Below, piece by piece: positions 1 to 8,353 of a stretch of 64,000 nucleotides of DNA; position 1 is the stretch's first letter; every line of letters starts with the position of its first letter. The position numbers were made by a program, and so were the translations under genes. The notes under the pieces were generated by a model. It was not told the DNA's origin and did not search any database. It saw nothing but the letters and a program-made list of their open reading frames with translations. This DNA comes from Tectiglobus sp965224045 (GTDB lineage: Bacteria > Pseudomonadota > Alphaproteobacteria > Rhizobiales > Hyphomicrobiaceae): assembly GCA_965224045.1 (NCBI GenBank), contig CBDCYD010000015.1, forward strand, positions 1,178,001 to 1,242,000. Reading direction: 5' to 3'.

Positions 1-1
1 G

Positions 2-196
2 GTGCGCCGCAGCTTTATCGCCGAGCGCTACGGAGCGCTGATCAAGGCGCTCTACGATGGCTCCGATGTGTGTCATCTCGAGGCCGAAGTGACCTTCGAG
101 GATGGCCGCAAGGGGATGATCAAGGGTGACGTGCGGATCGTCGACATGGAGACCTATCCCGTCGCGACGGTGCCGGTGAAGGAGGCCGCGGAATAA
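2..196 (+). CDS. AMP-dependent acyl-CoA ligase, C-terminal fragment
   Basis: Only the last 64 codons are inside the window; the gene runs in from the left edge, so the first in-frame GTG should not be read as the real start. The tail contains FIAERYGALIKALYDG and a VEAEVTFEDGRKG-like strand pattern, which I recognise as the C-terminal subdomain of the long-chain acyl-CoA/aromatic-acid CoA ligases commonly encoded at the head of Liv-type transporter operons in alphaproteobacteria. The TAA stop overlaps the ATG of livG by one base (TAATG), so the two are translationally coupled. Its role would be to activate the carboxylic acid imported by the adjoining transporter. The substrate cannot be judged from this fragment. 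Confidence 0.7.
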   Translation: MRRSFIAERYGALIKALYDGSDVCHLEAEVTFEDGRKGMIKGDVRIVDMETYPVATVPVKEAAE

Positions 197-1017
197 TGAA
201 CCAGGTTCTGGGAGAAGCCGCACCGATTTCCGCCGAGAACCGTATCAGCGACGAGATTCTGCTCAAGGCCGACAATGTCTCGCTGTCCTTCGGCGGTGTC
301 AAAGCCATCCAGAACGTCAGCTTTGACATCCGAAGGGGTGAGATCAGAGCGATCATCGGCCCGAACGGGGCCGGCAAGACGTCGATGCTGAACAGCATCA
401 ACGGATTTTACCACCCGCAGGAAGGAACGATCACGTACCTGGGGCAGACGCGCCGGCGCATGCGCCCCTACATCGCTGCCACGCAGGGGATCGCGCGGAC
501 CTTTCAGAACGTCGCACTGTTTCGCGGCATGTCGACCCTCGACAACATCATTTCGGGGCGCACGCTCAAGATGAAGACCGGATTGTTCTGGCAGATGCTG
601 CGCAAAGGGCCGGCCGAGGAAGAAGAGTTCCGCCACCGCGAATTCGTCGAACACATCATTGATTTCCTTGAGATCCAGTCAATTCGCCGAACGCCGGTCG
701 GCCGCCTGCCCTACGGCCTGCAAAAGCGGGTCGAACTGGGCCGCGCCCTGGCGATGGAGCCGACGCTGCTGCTGCTCGACGAACCGATGGCCGGCATGAA
801 CCTCGAAGAAAAGCGCGACATGAGCCGCTTTATTATCGACGCAAACGAGCAGCTCGGCACCACGATCGCGCTGATCGAGCACGATATGGGGGTCGTGATG
901 GACCTCTCCGACCGCATCGCCGTCCTCGACCATGGTGAACTGATCGCAGACGGTTCACCGACAGACGTCCAGTCGAACCAGGATGTCATCGACGCGTATC
1001 TCGGCGTTTCGCACTAG
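196..1017 (+). CDS. livG: Branched-chain amino acid-type ABC transporter ATPase LivG
   Basis: This is one of the two cytoplasmic ATPases of a HAAT (Liv) importer, 273 aa, normal for LivG. Walker A GPNGAGKTS is at residues 55-63. The signature region reads LPYGLQKRVELGRAL near residue 171, the LivG-type variant of LSGGQ, and Walker B LLLLDEP follows near residue 192, then the H-loop IEHDMGVVM. The C-terminal VIDAYLG ending is typical of the family. The start overlaps the stop of the upstream acyl-CoA ligase, and livH begins 11 bases after its TAG. It would hydrolyse ATP as a heterodimer with the LivF encoded at 4.8 kb. Confidence 0.95.
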   Translation: MNQVLGEAAPISAENRISDEILLKADNVSLSFGGVKAIQNVSFDIRRGEIRAIIGPNGAGKTSMLNSINGFYHPQEGTITYLGQTRRRMRPYIAATQGIARTFQNVALFRGMSTLDNIISGRTLKMKTGLFWQMLRKGPAEEEEFRHREFVEHIIDFLEIQSIRRTPVGRLPYGLQKRVELGRALAMEPTLLLLDEPMAGMNLEEKRDMSRFIIDANEQLGTTIALIEHDMGVVMDLSDRIAVLDHGELIADGSPTDVQSNQDVIDAYLGVSH

Positions 1018-1028
1018 GGCCCTGAAAC

Positions 1029-1985
1029 ATGGAAATTCTACATCAGGTATTCGTCCAACCATTCCTGGAGATGGGCGGCGCGCCGGACCTGCTGGTGCAG
1101 GTGATTTGGGAAGGTTTCGTCGCCGGCATCCTCTACGCGTTGATCGCGCTCGGTTTGGTCCTGATCTTCAAGGCCTCCGGGATTTTCAATTTTGCCCAGG
1201 GCATCATGGTGGTGTTCGGCGCCCTCGGCCTAGTGACGCTGTATGAAATCGGTGTGCCGGCATGGCTCGCGATCCTGTTGTCGATCGCGATGATGTTCGT
1301 GCTTGCCGTGGTTGTTGAACGCGTCGTGTTCCGGCCGCTGGTCAACCAGCCGGATATCATCCTGTTCATGGCCGCCATCGGTCTCAATACATTCCTCATC
1401 GGCTTTGGCGAAACAATATTCGGCGGCGAGCCGAAAACGATGATCACCGAGGAAATCGGCCTGCCCACAGGCTCAACCGAGGTCGAAATGCTGGGCGGGC
1501 TGGTCGTCTTTCAGCACATCGATGTCGCGGCGGCGGTGATTGCGGCGCTGATGGTGACCGGGCTTGCCGTTTTCTTCAACAAGTCGAAGATCGGACGGGC
1601 GCTCAGAGCGGTGGCTGACGATCACCAGGCGGCGATGTCGGTTGGCATCACGCTACAGCAGATCTGGGTGATCGTGTGGTTTGCGGCCGGCATCGTGGCA
1701 CTGGTCACCGGCATCATGTGGGGCGCGCGCTCGGACGTGTCGTTCGCGCTGGAGGTCGTGGCCTTGAAGGCTCTGCCGGTGCTCATCCTGGGCGGCTTCA
1801 CGTCGATCCCCGGCGCGATTATCGGCGGCCTCATCATCGGCATCTCCGAGAAAATCGCGGAGTTTTACTGGGGGCCGATGCTCGGCGGCTCGATTGAGAG
1901 CTGGGTTCCCTACTTCGTGGCGCTATTGTTCCTGTGGTTCAGGCCGCAAGGCCTCTTCGGCGAAAAGATCATCGAACGGATTTAG
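1029..1985 (+). CDS. livH: Liv-type ABC transporter permease LivH
   Basis: A 318-aa integral membrane protein of the LivH family. It has about eight hydrophobic segments and the conserved patterns GLVLIFKASGIFNFAQG near the N-terminus and FNKSKIGRALRAVADD in the cytoplasmic coupling loop, ending with FLWFRPQGLFGEK. It would form half of the transmembrane pore with LivM. It lies 11 bases downstream of livG, with livM starting 14 bases beyond its stop, so one transcript is likely. LivH/LivM-type families also import amides, urea and aromatic acids, so the substrate is open; the upstream CoA ligase suggests a carboxylic acid rather than only Leu/Ile/Val. Confidence 0.93.
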   Translation: MEILHQVFVQPFLEMGGAPDLLVQVIWEGFVAGILYALIALGLVLIFKASGIFNFAQGIMVVFGALGLVTLYEIGVPAWLAILLSIAMMFVLAVVVERVVFRPLVNQPDIILFMAAIGLNTFLIGFGETIFGGEPKTMITEEIGLPTGSTEVEMLGGLVVFQHIDVAAAVIAALMVTGLAVFFNKSKIGRALRAVADDHQAAMSVGITLQQIWVIVWFAAGIVALVTGIMWGARSDVSFALEVVALKALPVLILGGFTSIPGAIIGGLIIGISEKIAEFYWGPMLGGSIESWVPYFVALLFLWFRPQGLFGEKIIERI

Positions 1986-1999
1986 GAGAGCGAGAACAG

Positions 2000-3079
2000 A
2001 TGTTCTATCGCGAGGTCGGTGACCTTAAGACCACCTACAAGGACGATTCCGTCGTTCTGGCCATCAAGCAGGAGCGCTACGCGGTGCTATTCCTGATCGG
2101 GTTCATGTACCTGGTCGTGCCGCTGATAGCCGACGACTTCTGGCTCAACACGATCATCATTCCAACATTGATCTTTTCGCTGGCAGCCCTCGGGCTCAAC
2201 CTGCTGACCGGTTATGCCGGGCTCGTGTCGCTCGGGACCGGCGGCTTTATGGGCGTCGGCGCGTTTGCCTGTTACAAGCTCACAACCTATTTCCCTGACG
2301 TCAACATTATCATTCACATTTTCCTGTCGGGCTTTGTTGCAGCCGCGATCGGCATCTTTATCGGCATTCCCAGCCTGCGCATCAAAGGCTTTTATCTGGC
2401 GGTGGCAACGCTTGCCTCGCAATTCTTCCTGGAGTGGGCCTTCGGCCGAATTGCCTGGCTTTACAATTACAACGACTCCGGTGCGATCGACGCGATCAAC
2501 CGCAGTCTGTTCGGGGTCCCGCTCACTGAACCGTACGGTGCGCCCTGGTTCCAGTATCTCGTGGTGCTGTCGATCGTGGTGGTGCTGACGATCATTGCCA
2601 TCAACCTCGTTCGTGGCCGGTTCGGGCGCCAATGGATGGCGATCCGCGACATGGATATCGCCGCCGAGTTGATCGGCATCCGACTGCTGCCGACGAAACT
2701 GCTGGCGTTTGCGATCTCGTCCTATTATTGCGGGGTTGCGGGCGCGATGCTGGTGTTTCTATCGCTCGGCGCGGCCGAGGTGGAATCGTTCGACATCCTT
2801 AACGCCTCGTTCCCGGTGCTCTTCATGATCATCATCGGCGGACTGGGCAGCATCATCGGCTCGTTCCTCGGGGCCGCGTTCATCGTCGTTCTTCCGATCA
2901 TCATCTCCACCGTGCCGCGGGCGCTGGAGCTCGACATCACCTCGTCGACGGTCGAGCACATTCGCTTTATGATCGTCGGCGTTCTGATCATATTCTTTCT
3001 TATCGTCGAGCCGGCCGGGCTGGCTCGGCTGTGGCAGATTGCCAGGGAGAAACTGCGCCTGTGGCCATTCCCCTACTAG
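2000..3079 (+). CDS. livM: Liv-type ABC transporter permease LivM
   Basis: This is the second permease of the importer. I chose the ATG at 2000 (MFYREVGDLKTTYKDD) because AGGAG lies about 12 bases upstream; the longer in-frame extension back to 1934 overlaps livH and has no support. The resulting 359-aa protein is typical. Diagnostic patterns are LNLLTGYAGLVSLGTGGFMG, SLRIKGFYLAVATLA, and the coupling loop WMAIRDMDIAAELIGI, ending in EPAGLARLW. The protein has about ten hydrophobic segments. Its stop lies in a CTAG, but no repeat element follows here. A gap of about 210 bases separates it from the binding-protein gene. Confidence 0.93.
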   Translation: MFYREVGDLKTTYKDDSVVLAIKQERYAVLFLIGFMYLVVPLIADDFWLNTIIIPTLIFSLAALGLNLLTGYAGLVSLGTGGFMGVGAFACYKLTTYFPDVNIIIHIFLSGFVAAAIGIFIGIPSLRIKGFYLAVATLASQFFLEWAFGRIAWLYNYNDSGAIDAINRSLFGVPLTEPYGAPWFQYLVVLSIVVVLTIIAINLVRGRFGRQWMAIRDMDIAAELIGIRLLPTKLLAFAISSYYCGVAGAMLVFLSLGAAEVESFDILNASFPVLFMIIIGGLGSIIGSFLGAAFIVVLPIIISTVPRALELDITSSTVEHIRFMIVGVLIIFFLIVEPAGLARLWQIAREKLRLWPFPY

Positions 3080-3289
3080 CGGGGATCGCGCGCCACGCTT
3101 CGGAACGGCGCCGTCGCGCCAGAAACCAGCGGACAACGGGCCAGTTCGCTGGGCAAGCGGTAACCAGGGCCGGGCAACAAAGCCGTTGCTCTCCCTGAGA
3201 GCTGCGACAATAATGGCCCACCCCGGAACCGGCCCGCCCGGCTCCGGAAAACAAGCATCGAAGGGCAAACAAGTGGAGGAAGCACTTTC

Positions 3290-4603
3290 ATGAAGCTAAC
3301 CAAAGCCATTCTCGGCATCGCCGCTGGCGCCATGCTGACTACAGGCTTCGCCCTGCAGACGCAGGCTGAAGATAAGCTCTACATCCCGCTGCTGACCTAC
3401 CGTACGGGCCCGTTCGCCGGCTCCGGCACGCCCAATGCCAACGGTATGCACGACCTGTTCACGATGTTGAACGTTCGCGATGGCGGCATCGGTGGTGTCA
3501 AAATCGAAGTTGAGGAGTGCGAAACCGGCTACAAGGCCCAGAAGGGTGTCGAGTGCTACGAAGCTACCAAGGGCAAGGGCGCCTTGGTCTATAACCCATA
3601 CTCGACCGGCATCACGCTGCAGCTCATCCCGAAAGCACCGATCGACAAGATCCCGGTGCTGTCGATGGGCTATGGCTTGTCCGCTGCCGCCGTAGGCGAG
3701 AAATTCCCGTGGGTGTTCAACGCACCGGCCACCTACTGGTCGCAGGCATCGGCTGTTATCAAATATCTCGCCAGCCGCAACAACGGCAGCCTCAAAGGCA
3801 AGAAGATCGGCTTTACCTACCTCGACGTCGGTTACGGTCGTGAGCCTATCCCGCTGTTCAAGGCACTTGCAAAGGACATGGGCTTCGATCTGTTCCTGCT
3901 GCCGGTTGGCGTCAAGGAAATGCAGAACCAGGCCTCGCACTGGCTGCAGGTGCGCAAGGAACGCCCGGACTACATGGTCATCTGGGGCTGGGGCGCAATG
4001 ACCCCGACCGCGATCAAGGAAGCCGCGAAGATCCGCTTCAAGATGGATAACTTCATCGGCGTGTGGTGGTCAGGCAGCCAGGTTGACGTGAAGCCGGCCG
4101 GCAAGGGTGCCATTGGCTACCACGCCATGACGTTCCACGGTGCGAGCACCGACATCCCGGTGTTCAAGGACATCATCAAGCACGTCATCGAAGGCCCGGG
4201 CGAAACGCTCACCAAGAGTGCTGACGACGTGAAAGAGATCTACTACATGCGTGGCGTCTTCAATGCGACGATCGTTGCCGAAGCGATCCGCAACGCTCAA
4301 AAGCTCACCGGCAAGAAGGTGATCAACGGCGAAGACATGCGCAAAGGTCTCGAGACGCTGGTTCTCGACGAAGCACGCATCAAGGCGGCAGGTCTCGAGG
4401 GCTTCTCGCCACCGATCAAGATCACGTGCAAGGATCACGCCGGCGCACATCCGATGTTCGTCCAGCGTTGGGACGGCAAGGAGTGGAAGAAGGTTTCGGA
4501 TTGGATCACGCCCATGCGCGAAAAGGTCCGCCCGATGCTCGAAGAAGCCGCTGCCAAGTACGTTGCCGACAAGAAGGACTGGGTGACGCAGAAGTGCGAA
4601 TAG
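3290..4603 (+). CDS. Periplasmic substrate-binding protein of the Liv transporter
   Basis: A 437-aa exported binding protein (Periplasmic_binding type 1, HAAT family). Signal peptide: KLTKAILGIAAGAMLTTGFA, with probable cleavage after TQA near residue 26. A strong GGAGG precedes the ATG. The mature protein starts with LYIPLLTYRTGPFAGSG, the pattern seen in binding proteins that sit next to acyl-CoA ligases, and keeps paired cysteines (ECETGYKAQKGVECYE). It lacks a lipobox, so it should be freely periplasmic. It captures the ligand for LivH/LivM. A GC-rich hairpin directly after the gene may protect the upstream mRNA or attenuate readthrough into livF, in line with the usual need for more binding protein than ATPase. 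Confidence 0.92.
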   Translation: MKLTKAILGIAAGAMLTTGFALQTQAEDKLYIPLLTYRTGPFAGSGTPNANGMHDLFTMLNVRDGGIGGVKIEVEECETGYKAQKGVECYEATKGKGALVYNPYSTGITLQLIPKAPIDKIPVLSMGYGLSAAAVGEKFPWVFNAPATYWSQASAVIKYLASRNNGSLKGKKIGFTYLDVGYGREPIPLFKALAKDMGFDLFLLPVGVKEMQNQASHWLQVRKERPDYMVIWGWGAMTPTAIKEAAKIRFKMDNFIGVWWSGSQVDVKPAGKGAIGYHAMTFHGASTDIPVFKDIIKHVIEGPGETLTKSADDVKEIYYMRGVFNATIVAEAIRNAQKLTGKKVINGEDMRKGLETLVLDEARIKAAGLEGFSPPIKITCKDHAGAHPMFVQRWDGKEWKKVSDWITPMREKVRPMLEEAAAKYVADKKDWVTQKCE

Positions 4604-4629
4604 CGCACCGCGGTTAGAAAAACGAACGG

Positions 4630-4653
4630 AGCGCCCGCCGCAAGGCGGGCGTT
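4630..4653 (+). terminator. Intercistronic hairpin between binding protein and livF
   Basis: CGCCCGCC and GGCGGGCG pair perfectly around a GCAA tetraloop (extended by G-U and A-T pairs), followed by TTCTGCC. The T-run is short, so it is more likely an attenuator or mRNA-stabilising stem than a full terminator. It sits 26 bases after the binding-protein stop, with livF starting about 120 bases later. Confidence 0.55.
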
Positions 4654-4772
4654 CTGCCATGATATCCGTGGGCGCTAAGCCCGGGTCTCGTTGCCGGTTC
4701 AAGGCGGACCAACATTCGGCAACTCGACCTGCCCGTTGATTGCCCGAACAGGTTTGACAAGTACGAGGAAGA

Positions 4773-5627
4773 ATGCCGATGGCCGTCGACACAGCCGTTG
4801 CCGAACATCCGACAGTAAGTGGCGCAACCAGCTCGATCCTCAGCGTCAACAACATCGAGGTGATCTACGACCATGTGATCCTCGTGCTGAAGGGCGTATC
4901 GTTGGAAGTGCCGAAGGGTGGCATTGTTGCGATCCTCGGTGCGAACGGTGCCGGCAAAACCACGACGCTCAAGGCGATTTCGAACCTGCTGCGCGCCGAG
5001 CGCGGCGACGTAACGAAGGGCTCAATCAGTTTCGATGGCGAGCGCGTCGACCGCTTGAGCGCCAACGACATGGTCAAGCGCGGCTGCATCCAAGTGATGG
5101 AAGGCCGCCACTGCTTCGAGCACTTGACGGTTGAGGAAAACCTGCTGACCGGCGCCTACACGCGCAGCGACAGTGCCGCCATCAAGCGCGACCTCGACAT
5201 GGTCTACACGTATTTTCCCCGTCTCGCGGAACGCAAGAAAAGCCTTGCGGGATATACCTCGGGCGGCGAGCAGCAAATGACGGCGATCGGCAGGGCGCTG
5301 ATGTCGAGCCCCAAGATGATCCTGCTCGATGAACCTTCCATGGGTCTTGCGCCGCAGCTGGTCGAGCTGATCTTCGAGATCACGAAGAAGATCAACGAAG
5401 AACAGGGCGTGTCGGTGTTGTTGGCCGAGCAAAACACGACAGTGGCCCTGCGCTATGCGCAGTATGGCTACATCCTTGAGAATGGCCGCGTCGTGATGGA
5501 TGGCGCCGCAGAAGAGTTGCGCGAGAACGAGGATGTCAAGGAATTCTATCTCGGCATTTCCGGCGGCGACAAGCAAAGCTTCCGCGAGGTCAAGAGCTAC
5601 AAGCGCCGCAAGCGCTGGCTGGCCTAG
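4773..5627 (+). CDS. livF: Liv-type ABC transporter ATPase LivF
   Basis: This is the second ATPase of the importer, 284 aa. Walker A GANGAGKTT is near residue 56; the signature TSGGEQQMTAIGRAL is near residue 163, with Walker B MILLDEPSMGLAP and the H-loop region LLAEQNTTVALR after it. It is longer than a minimal LivF (about 235 aa) because of an N-terminal tail of about 25 residues and a basic C-terminal tail ending SYKRRKRWLA. The start is preceded by GAGGAAG. The TAG stop is part of the CTAG that forms the left boundary of repeat A1, so the element begins exactly where the gene ends. Confidence 0.94.
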   Translation: MPMAVDTAVAEHPTVSGATSSILSVNNIEVIYDHVILVLKGVSLEVPKGGIVAILGANGAGKTTTLKAISNLLRAERGDVTKGSISFDGERVDRLSANDMVKRGCIQVMEGRHCFEHLTVEENLLTGAYTRSDSAAIKRDLDMVYTYFPRLAERKKSLAGYTSGGEQQMTAIGRALMSSPKMILLDEPSMGLAPQLVELIFEITKKINEEQGVSVLLAEQNTTVALRYAQYGYILENGRVVMDGAAEELRENEDVKEFYLGISGGDKQSFREVKSYKRRKRWLA

Positions 5628-5762
5628 GGCAACCTGCGTTTATTCGGAACCAGTCCGATTCCGAATTAACGCAGAAAGTTGCTCGATTCTTTAGAGGCGA
5701 TCATCCTTGTGCCTCACGTCGAAGCCGCGACAGCGGTTTCAACTTTAGGCACGATGATCTAG
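5624..5762 (+). repeat. Family A palindromic element, copy A1 (intact)
   Basis: This 139-bp non-coding element is bounded by CTAG at both ends (5624-5627 and 5759-5762). It has two hairpins. The left one pairs GGGCAACCTGCGTTTATTCGG with the reverse-complementary CCGAATTAACGCAG...GTTGC. The right one pairs GATCATCCTTGTGCCT with AGGCACGATGATC and carries an inner stem GAAGCCGC/GCGGTTTC. The spacer between them is GATTCTTTAGAG. Related copies lie at 6871, 13563, 60616 and 62690. The left CTAG supplies the livF stop codon. Confidence 0.85.
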
Positions 5763-5814
5763 CAGGGCTCCCGCGCGATCTGCCTGCGACGTTTGATATC
5801 GCAGGCCGGTTTGC

Positions 5815-6465
5815 ATGCGTAGTGGCGGCGGACGGATGATTGTAGCGGCAGACAATCACAGCCTCGCACCAGGTTTCCACGACGTTGCGCGCGGCCGCAT
5901 CGCGACGGTTGTCACGTCGCTTGAAATGGGCTGCGCGCCGGTTTCGATCGACAATGACGCGGTGCCCGGCGCGCGCGTTGGCTTGCGCCATCTTTCTCCG
6001 GTCGCACCCGATGCCTACCGACGCCTCTATCGCCACGTCGGGCAAGACTGGTTGTGGTTTTCTCGCCTGCGCATGAGCGATCAGGAACTGGCCGCGATAC
6101 TCGACGATGATCTGGTCGACGTCTTCGCCGTCGACCATGAGGGGTGCGAGGACGGATTGCTCGAACTCGACTTTCGCCAACCGGAGAGCTGTGAACTTGC
6201 CTTCTTCGGGCTCGGCCCCGCTTTGATCGGCAAGGGTGTCGGCGGCTGGTTGATGCGTGAAGCATTGCGCATCGCCTGGGCAAGGCCGATCCAGAGGCTT
6301 TGGGTTCACACCTGTACGCTCGACCATCCCGGGGCGCTCGATTTCTACCGCAGGTTCGGTTTCGTGCCGTTCATGCGGCAAGTCGAAGTGATCGATGATC
6401 CCCGCCTCGATGGCACATTGCCGCGCGAAGCGGCAGCGCATGTGCCGCTTCTTGATGGGCCCTAA
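5815..6465 (+). CDS. GNAT-family N-acetyltransferase
   Basis: This 216-aa cytoplasmic protein has the GNAT fold. After a poorly conserved N-terminus come VGLRHLSPVAPDAYRRLYRH, then the acetyl-CoA pyrophosphate-binding motif FFGLGPALIGKGVGGWLM (the RxxGxG/A-like motif A), and the C-terminal motif HPGALDFYRRFGFVPF. It would transfer an acetyl group from acetyl-CoA to an amine; the substrate is unknown. The start is uncertain: no convincing ribosome-binding site precedes 5815, and ATGs at 5836 and 5926 are alternatives, the last of which would give a more standard length. It stands alone between repeat A1 and the 85-bp minisatellite. Confidence 0.8.
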   Translation: MRSGGGRMIVAADNHSLAPGFHDVARGRIATVVTSLEMGCAPVSIDNDAVPGARVGLRHLSPVAPDAYRRLYRHVGQDWLWFSRLRMSDQELAAILDDDLVDVFAVDHEGCEDGLLELDFRQPESCELAFFGLGPALIGKGVGGWLMREALRIAWARPIQRLWVHTCTLDHPGALDFYRRFGFVPFMRQVEVIDDPRLDGTLPREAAAHVPLLDGP

Positions 6466-6490
6466 AGCGCGTCGAAAAAAATGCGCCTCC

Positions 6491-6827
6491 TTCGGGTTTC
6501 TTTGCCTCACGCCGCTATTCGCGCTGCGCGCGGCGGCTCCGGCGGGGCGGCCTTTCGGCCGGGTCGCGTTGCTCCCTTCGGGTTTTTTGCCTCACGCCGC
6601 TGTGCGCGCTGCGCGCGGCGGCTCCGGCGGGGCGGCCTTTCGGCCGGGTCGCGTTGCTCCCTTCGGGTTTCTTTGCCTCACGCCGCTATGCGTGCGGCGG
6701 CGCCGGAGGGGCGGCCGTTCGGCCGGGTCGCGTTGCTCCCTTCGGGTTTTTTGCCTCACGCCGCTGTGCGCGCTGCGCGCGGCGGCTCCGGCGGGGCGGC
6801 CGTTCGGCCGGGTCGCGTTGCTCCCTT
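6491..6827. repeat. GC-rich 85-bp tandem repeat, four copies
   Basis: Units begin at 6491, 6577, 6662 and 6741 with TTCGGGTTT(C/T)TTTGCCTCACGCC and continue with GCGCGCTGCGCGCGGCGGC and GGGGCGGCC(T/G)TTCGGCCGGGTCG before GCGTTGCTCCC. Lengths are 86, 85, 79 and 85 bp; the third unit carries a short internal deletion. Each unit contains self-complementary stretches that could fold. All three frames are open because the sequence is GC-rich, but the encoded low-complexity peptides look spurious. The 6466-7090 gap holds this array, repeat A2 and no gene. Confidence 0.9.
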
Positions 6828-6870
6828 ATGAGTCAATCCGTTTTGCTGCGACATGCCTTAAAGCTGTTAA

Positions 6871-6955
6871 TTGCTCGATTCTTTGAGAGGCGATCATCAT
6901 TGTGCCTCACGTCGGAGCCGCGACAGCGGTTCCAACGTAAGGCACGATGATCTAA
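6871..6955 (+). repeat. Family A element, copy A2 (right half only)
   Basis: It matches the right hairpin of A1: TTGCTCGATTCTTTGAGAGG, GATCATCATTGTGCCTC, the inner stem GGAGCCGC/GCGGTTCC, and the closing GGCACGATGATCTAA. The CTAG boundary is changed to CTAA at 6952-6955. The left hairpin is missing; its place is taken by unrelated sequence and the 85-bp tandem array. Confidence 0.75.
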
Positions 6956-7090
6956 CCATCCGTTCCACGTGCGAATACTGGACCAAGCGATATTCGCGCT
7001 GCGTTACCCAACCTCCATTGACCCCTCAGGCTGTGCGGCCTATCACCGAAGCGCGAGTTTGAACGCGGCTGAGAAAAGAATGGAAAACCC

Positions 7091-8338
7091 ATGACACAGG
7101 ATCCGGCGCATTTCGATCAGCTCGAAACGCGGGATGGCGAGCAGCGAGAACTGGCGTTGTTCAACATGCTGCCCGGATTTTTGGCGCGGGTCATGGAAAC
7201 GGCATCGGGCTGGGCCTCCCACCTGTCGGGCGTCGATCCAATGGCGGTTACATCGCGTGAGGCACTAGCAGCCTTACCGGTCATAAGAAAGTCCTCGCTC
7301 AAGGAACTGCAGGCGAAAGCGCCACCGCTCGGCGGGTTTGCGACCTCGGACCTTTCAACGTTGAGACGGGTGTTCATGTCGCCCGGGCCGATCTTCGAGC
7401 CCGAAGGGCGCGGTGAGGACTGGTGGCGTTCGGCGCGGGCATTTTATGCTGCCGGTTTCCGGGCCAGCGACATCGTCCACAACACATTCGCCTACCATCT
7501 CACTCCCGGTGCCTGGATCGTTGATGCCGGCGCGAGAGCGCTCGGCTGCACAGTCATACCGGCAGGGCCAGGCAATACGGAACAACAGCTCGAAGCAATC
7601 GCGCACCTCAAGCCGACGGCCTATGTCGGCGTACCTGACTATCTGAAGATCCTCCTCGACAAGGCTGCCGAGGCCGGCCGTGACGCGTCATCTTTCAAGC
7701 GCGCGCTGGTGTCCGGAGGGGCGCTGTTTCCATCGCTGCGACAGGAATACCGTGATCGCGGCATCACGACGTTCCAGGTCTACGCCACGGCAGATGCCGG
7801 CAACATCGCGTATGAGAGCCAGGCGTTGGAGGGCATGATCGTCGATGAGGGCGTGCTGCTGGAAATCGTGCGACCCGGTACCGGCGATCCGGTTCCGGAT
7901 GGTGAGGTGGGCGAAGTGGTGGTGACCACGTTCAACCGTGATTATCCGATGATCCGCTTGGCGACCGGGGATCTGTCCGCCGTGCTACCGGGCACCAGTC
8001 CGTGCGGGCGCACGAACGTACGGATCAAAGGATGGATGGGGCGCGCCGATCAGACGACAAAGGTCAAAGGCATGTTCGTGCATCCCGAGCAGGTCGCGAA
8101 GGTGGCCGAACGCCATCCGGAGTTGGGCCGGGTGCGGCTGGTGGTCGGCCGCGACGGCGAACAGGATACGATGGTGCTCAAAGCGGAGGCGGTGAACCAC
8201 GAGGCGACGCTTGCCGACGCGGTGGCGCGGACGCTGCAGGATGTCACCAAACTCAAGGGCGCGGTGCAGTTGGCGCCGCCCGACACCTTGCCCAACGACG
8301 GAAAGGTCATCGACGACGAACGCGACTACAACGCATAG
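7091..8338 (+). CDS. PaaK-like AMP-dependent ligase (phenylacetate-CoA ligase family)
   Basis: A 415-aa adenylate-forming enzyme. The family signature is LPVIRKSSLKELQ at the N-terminus, then DIVHNTFAYHLTPGAWIVD, GGALFPSLRQEYRDRG, a YATADAGNIAYE active-site segment (usually YG.TE...) and the C-terminal hinge region WMGRADQTTKVKGMFVHPEQ. It is related to PaaK, which makes aryl-CoA thioesters from aryl acids and ATP, but the substrate is not set by these motifs and the YGxTE glutamate region is altered. The start ATG has only weak Shine-Dalgarno support. The next gene is convergent, 15 bases away. A catabolic partner for the Liv-imported acid is possible but inferred only from proximity. Confidence 0.82.
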   Translation: MTQDPAHFDQLETRDGEQRELALFNMLPGFLARVMETASGWASHLSGVDPMAVTSREALAALPVIRKSSLKELQAKAPPLGGFATSDLSTLRRVFMSPGPIFEPEGRGEDWWRSARAFYAAGFRASDIVHNTFAYHLTPGAWIVDAGARALGCTVIPAGPGNTEQQLEAIAHLKPTAYVGVPDYLKILLDKAAEAGRDASSFKRALVSGGALFPSLRQEYRDRGITTFQVYATADAGNIAYESQALEGMIVDEGVLLEIVRPGTGDPVPDGEVGEVVVTTFNRDYPMIRLATGDLSAVLPGTSPCGRTNVRIKGWMGRADQTTKVKGMFVHPEQVAKVAERHPELGRVRLVVGRDGEQDTMVLKAEAVNHEATLADAVARTLQDVTKLKGAVQLAPPDTLPNDGKVIDDERDYNA

Positions 8339-8353
8339 TGGATTGCGGCCACG

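Noticed and set aside
6491..6827. Overlapping 116-163-codon plus-strand frames over the 85-bp repeats
   Set aside because: All frames are open because of the GC-rich repeat; peptides are low complexity (RAARGGSGGAAFRPGRV type) and no start site is supported.
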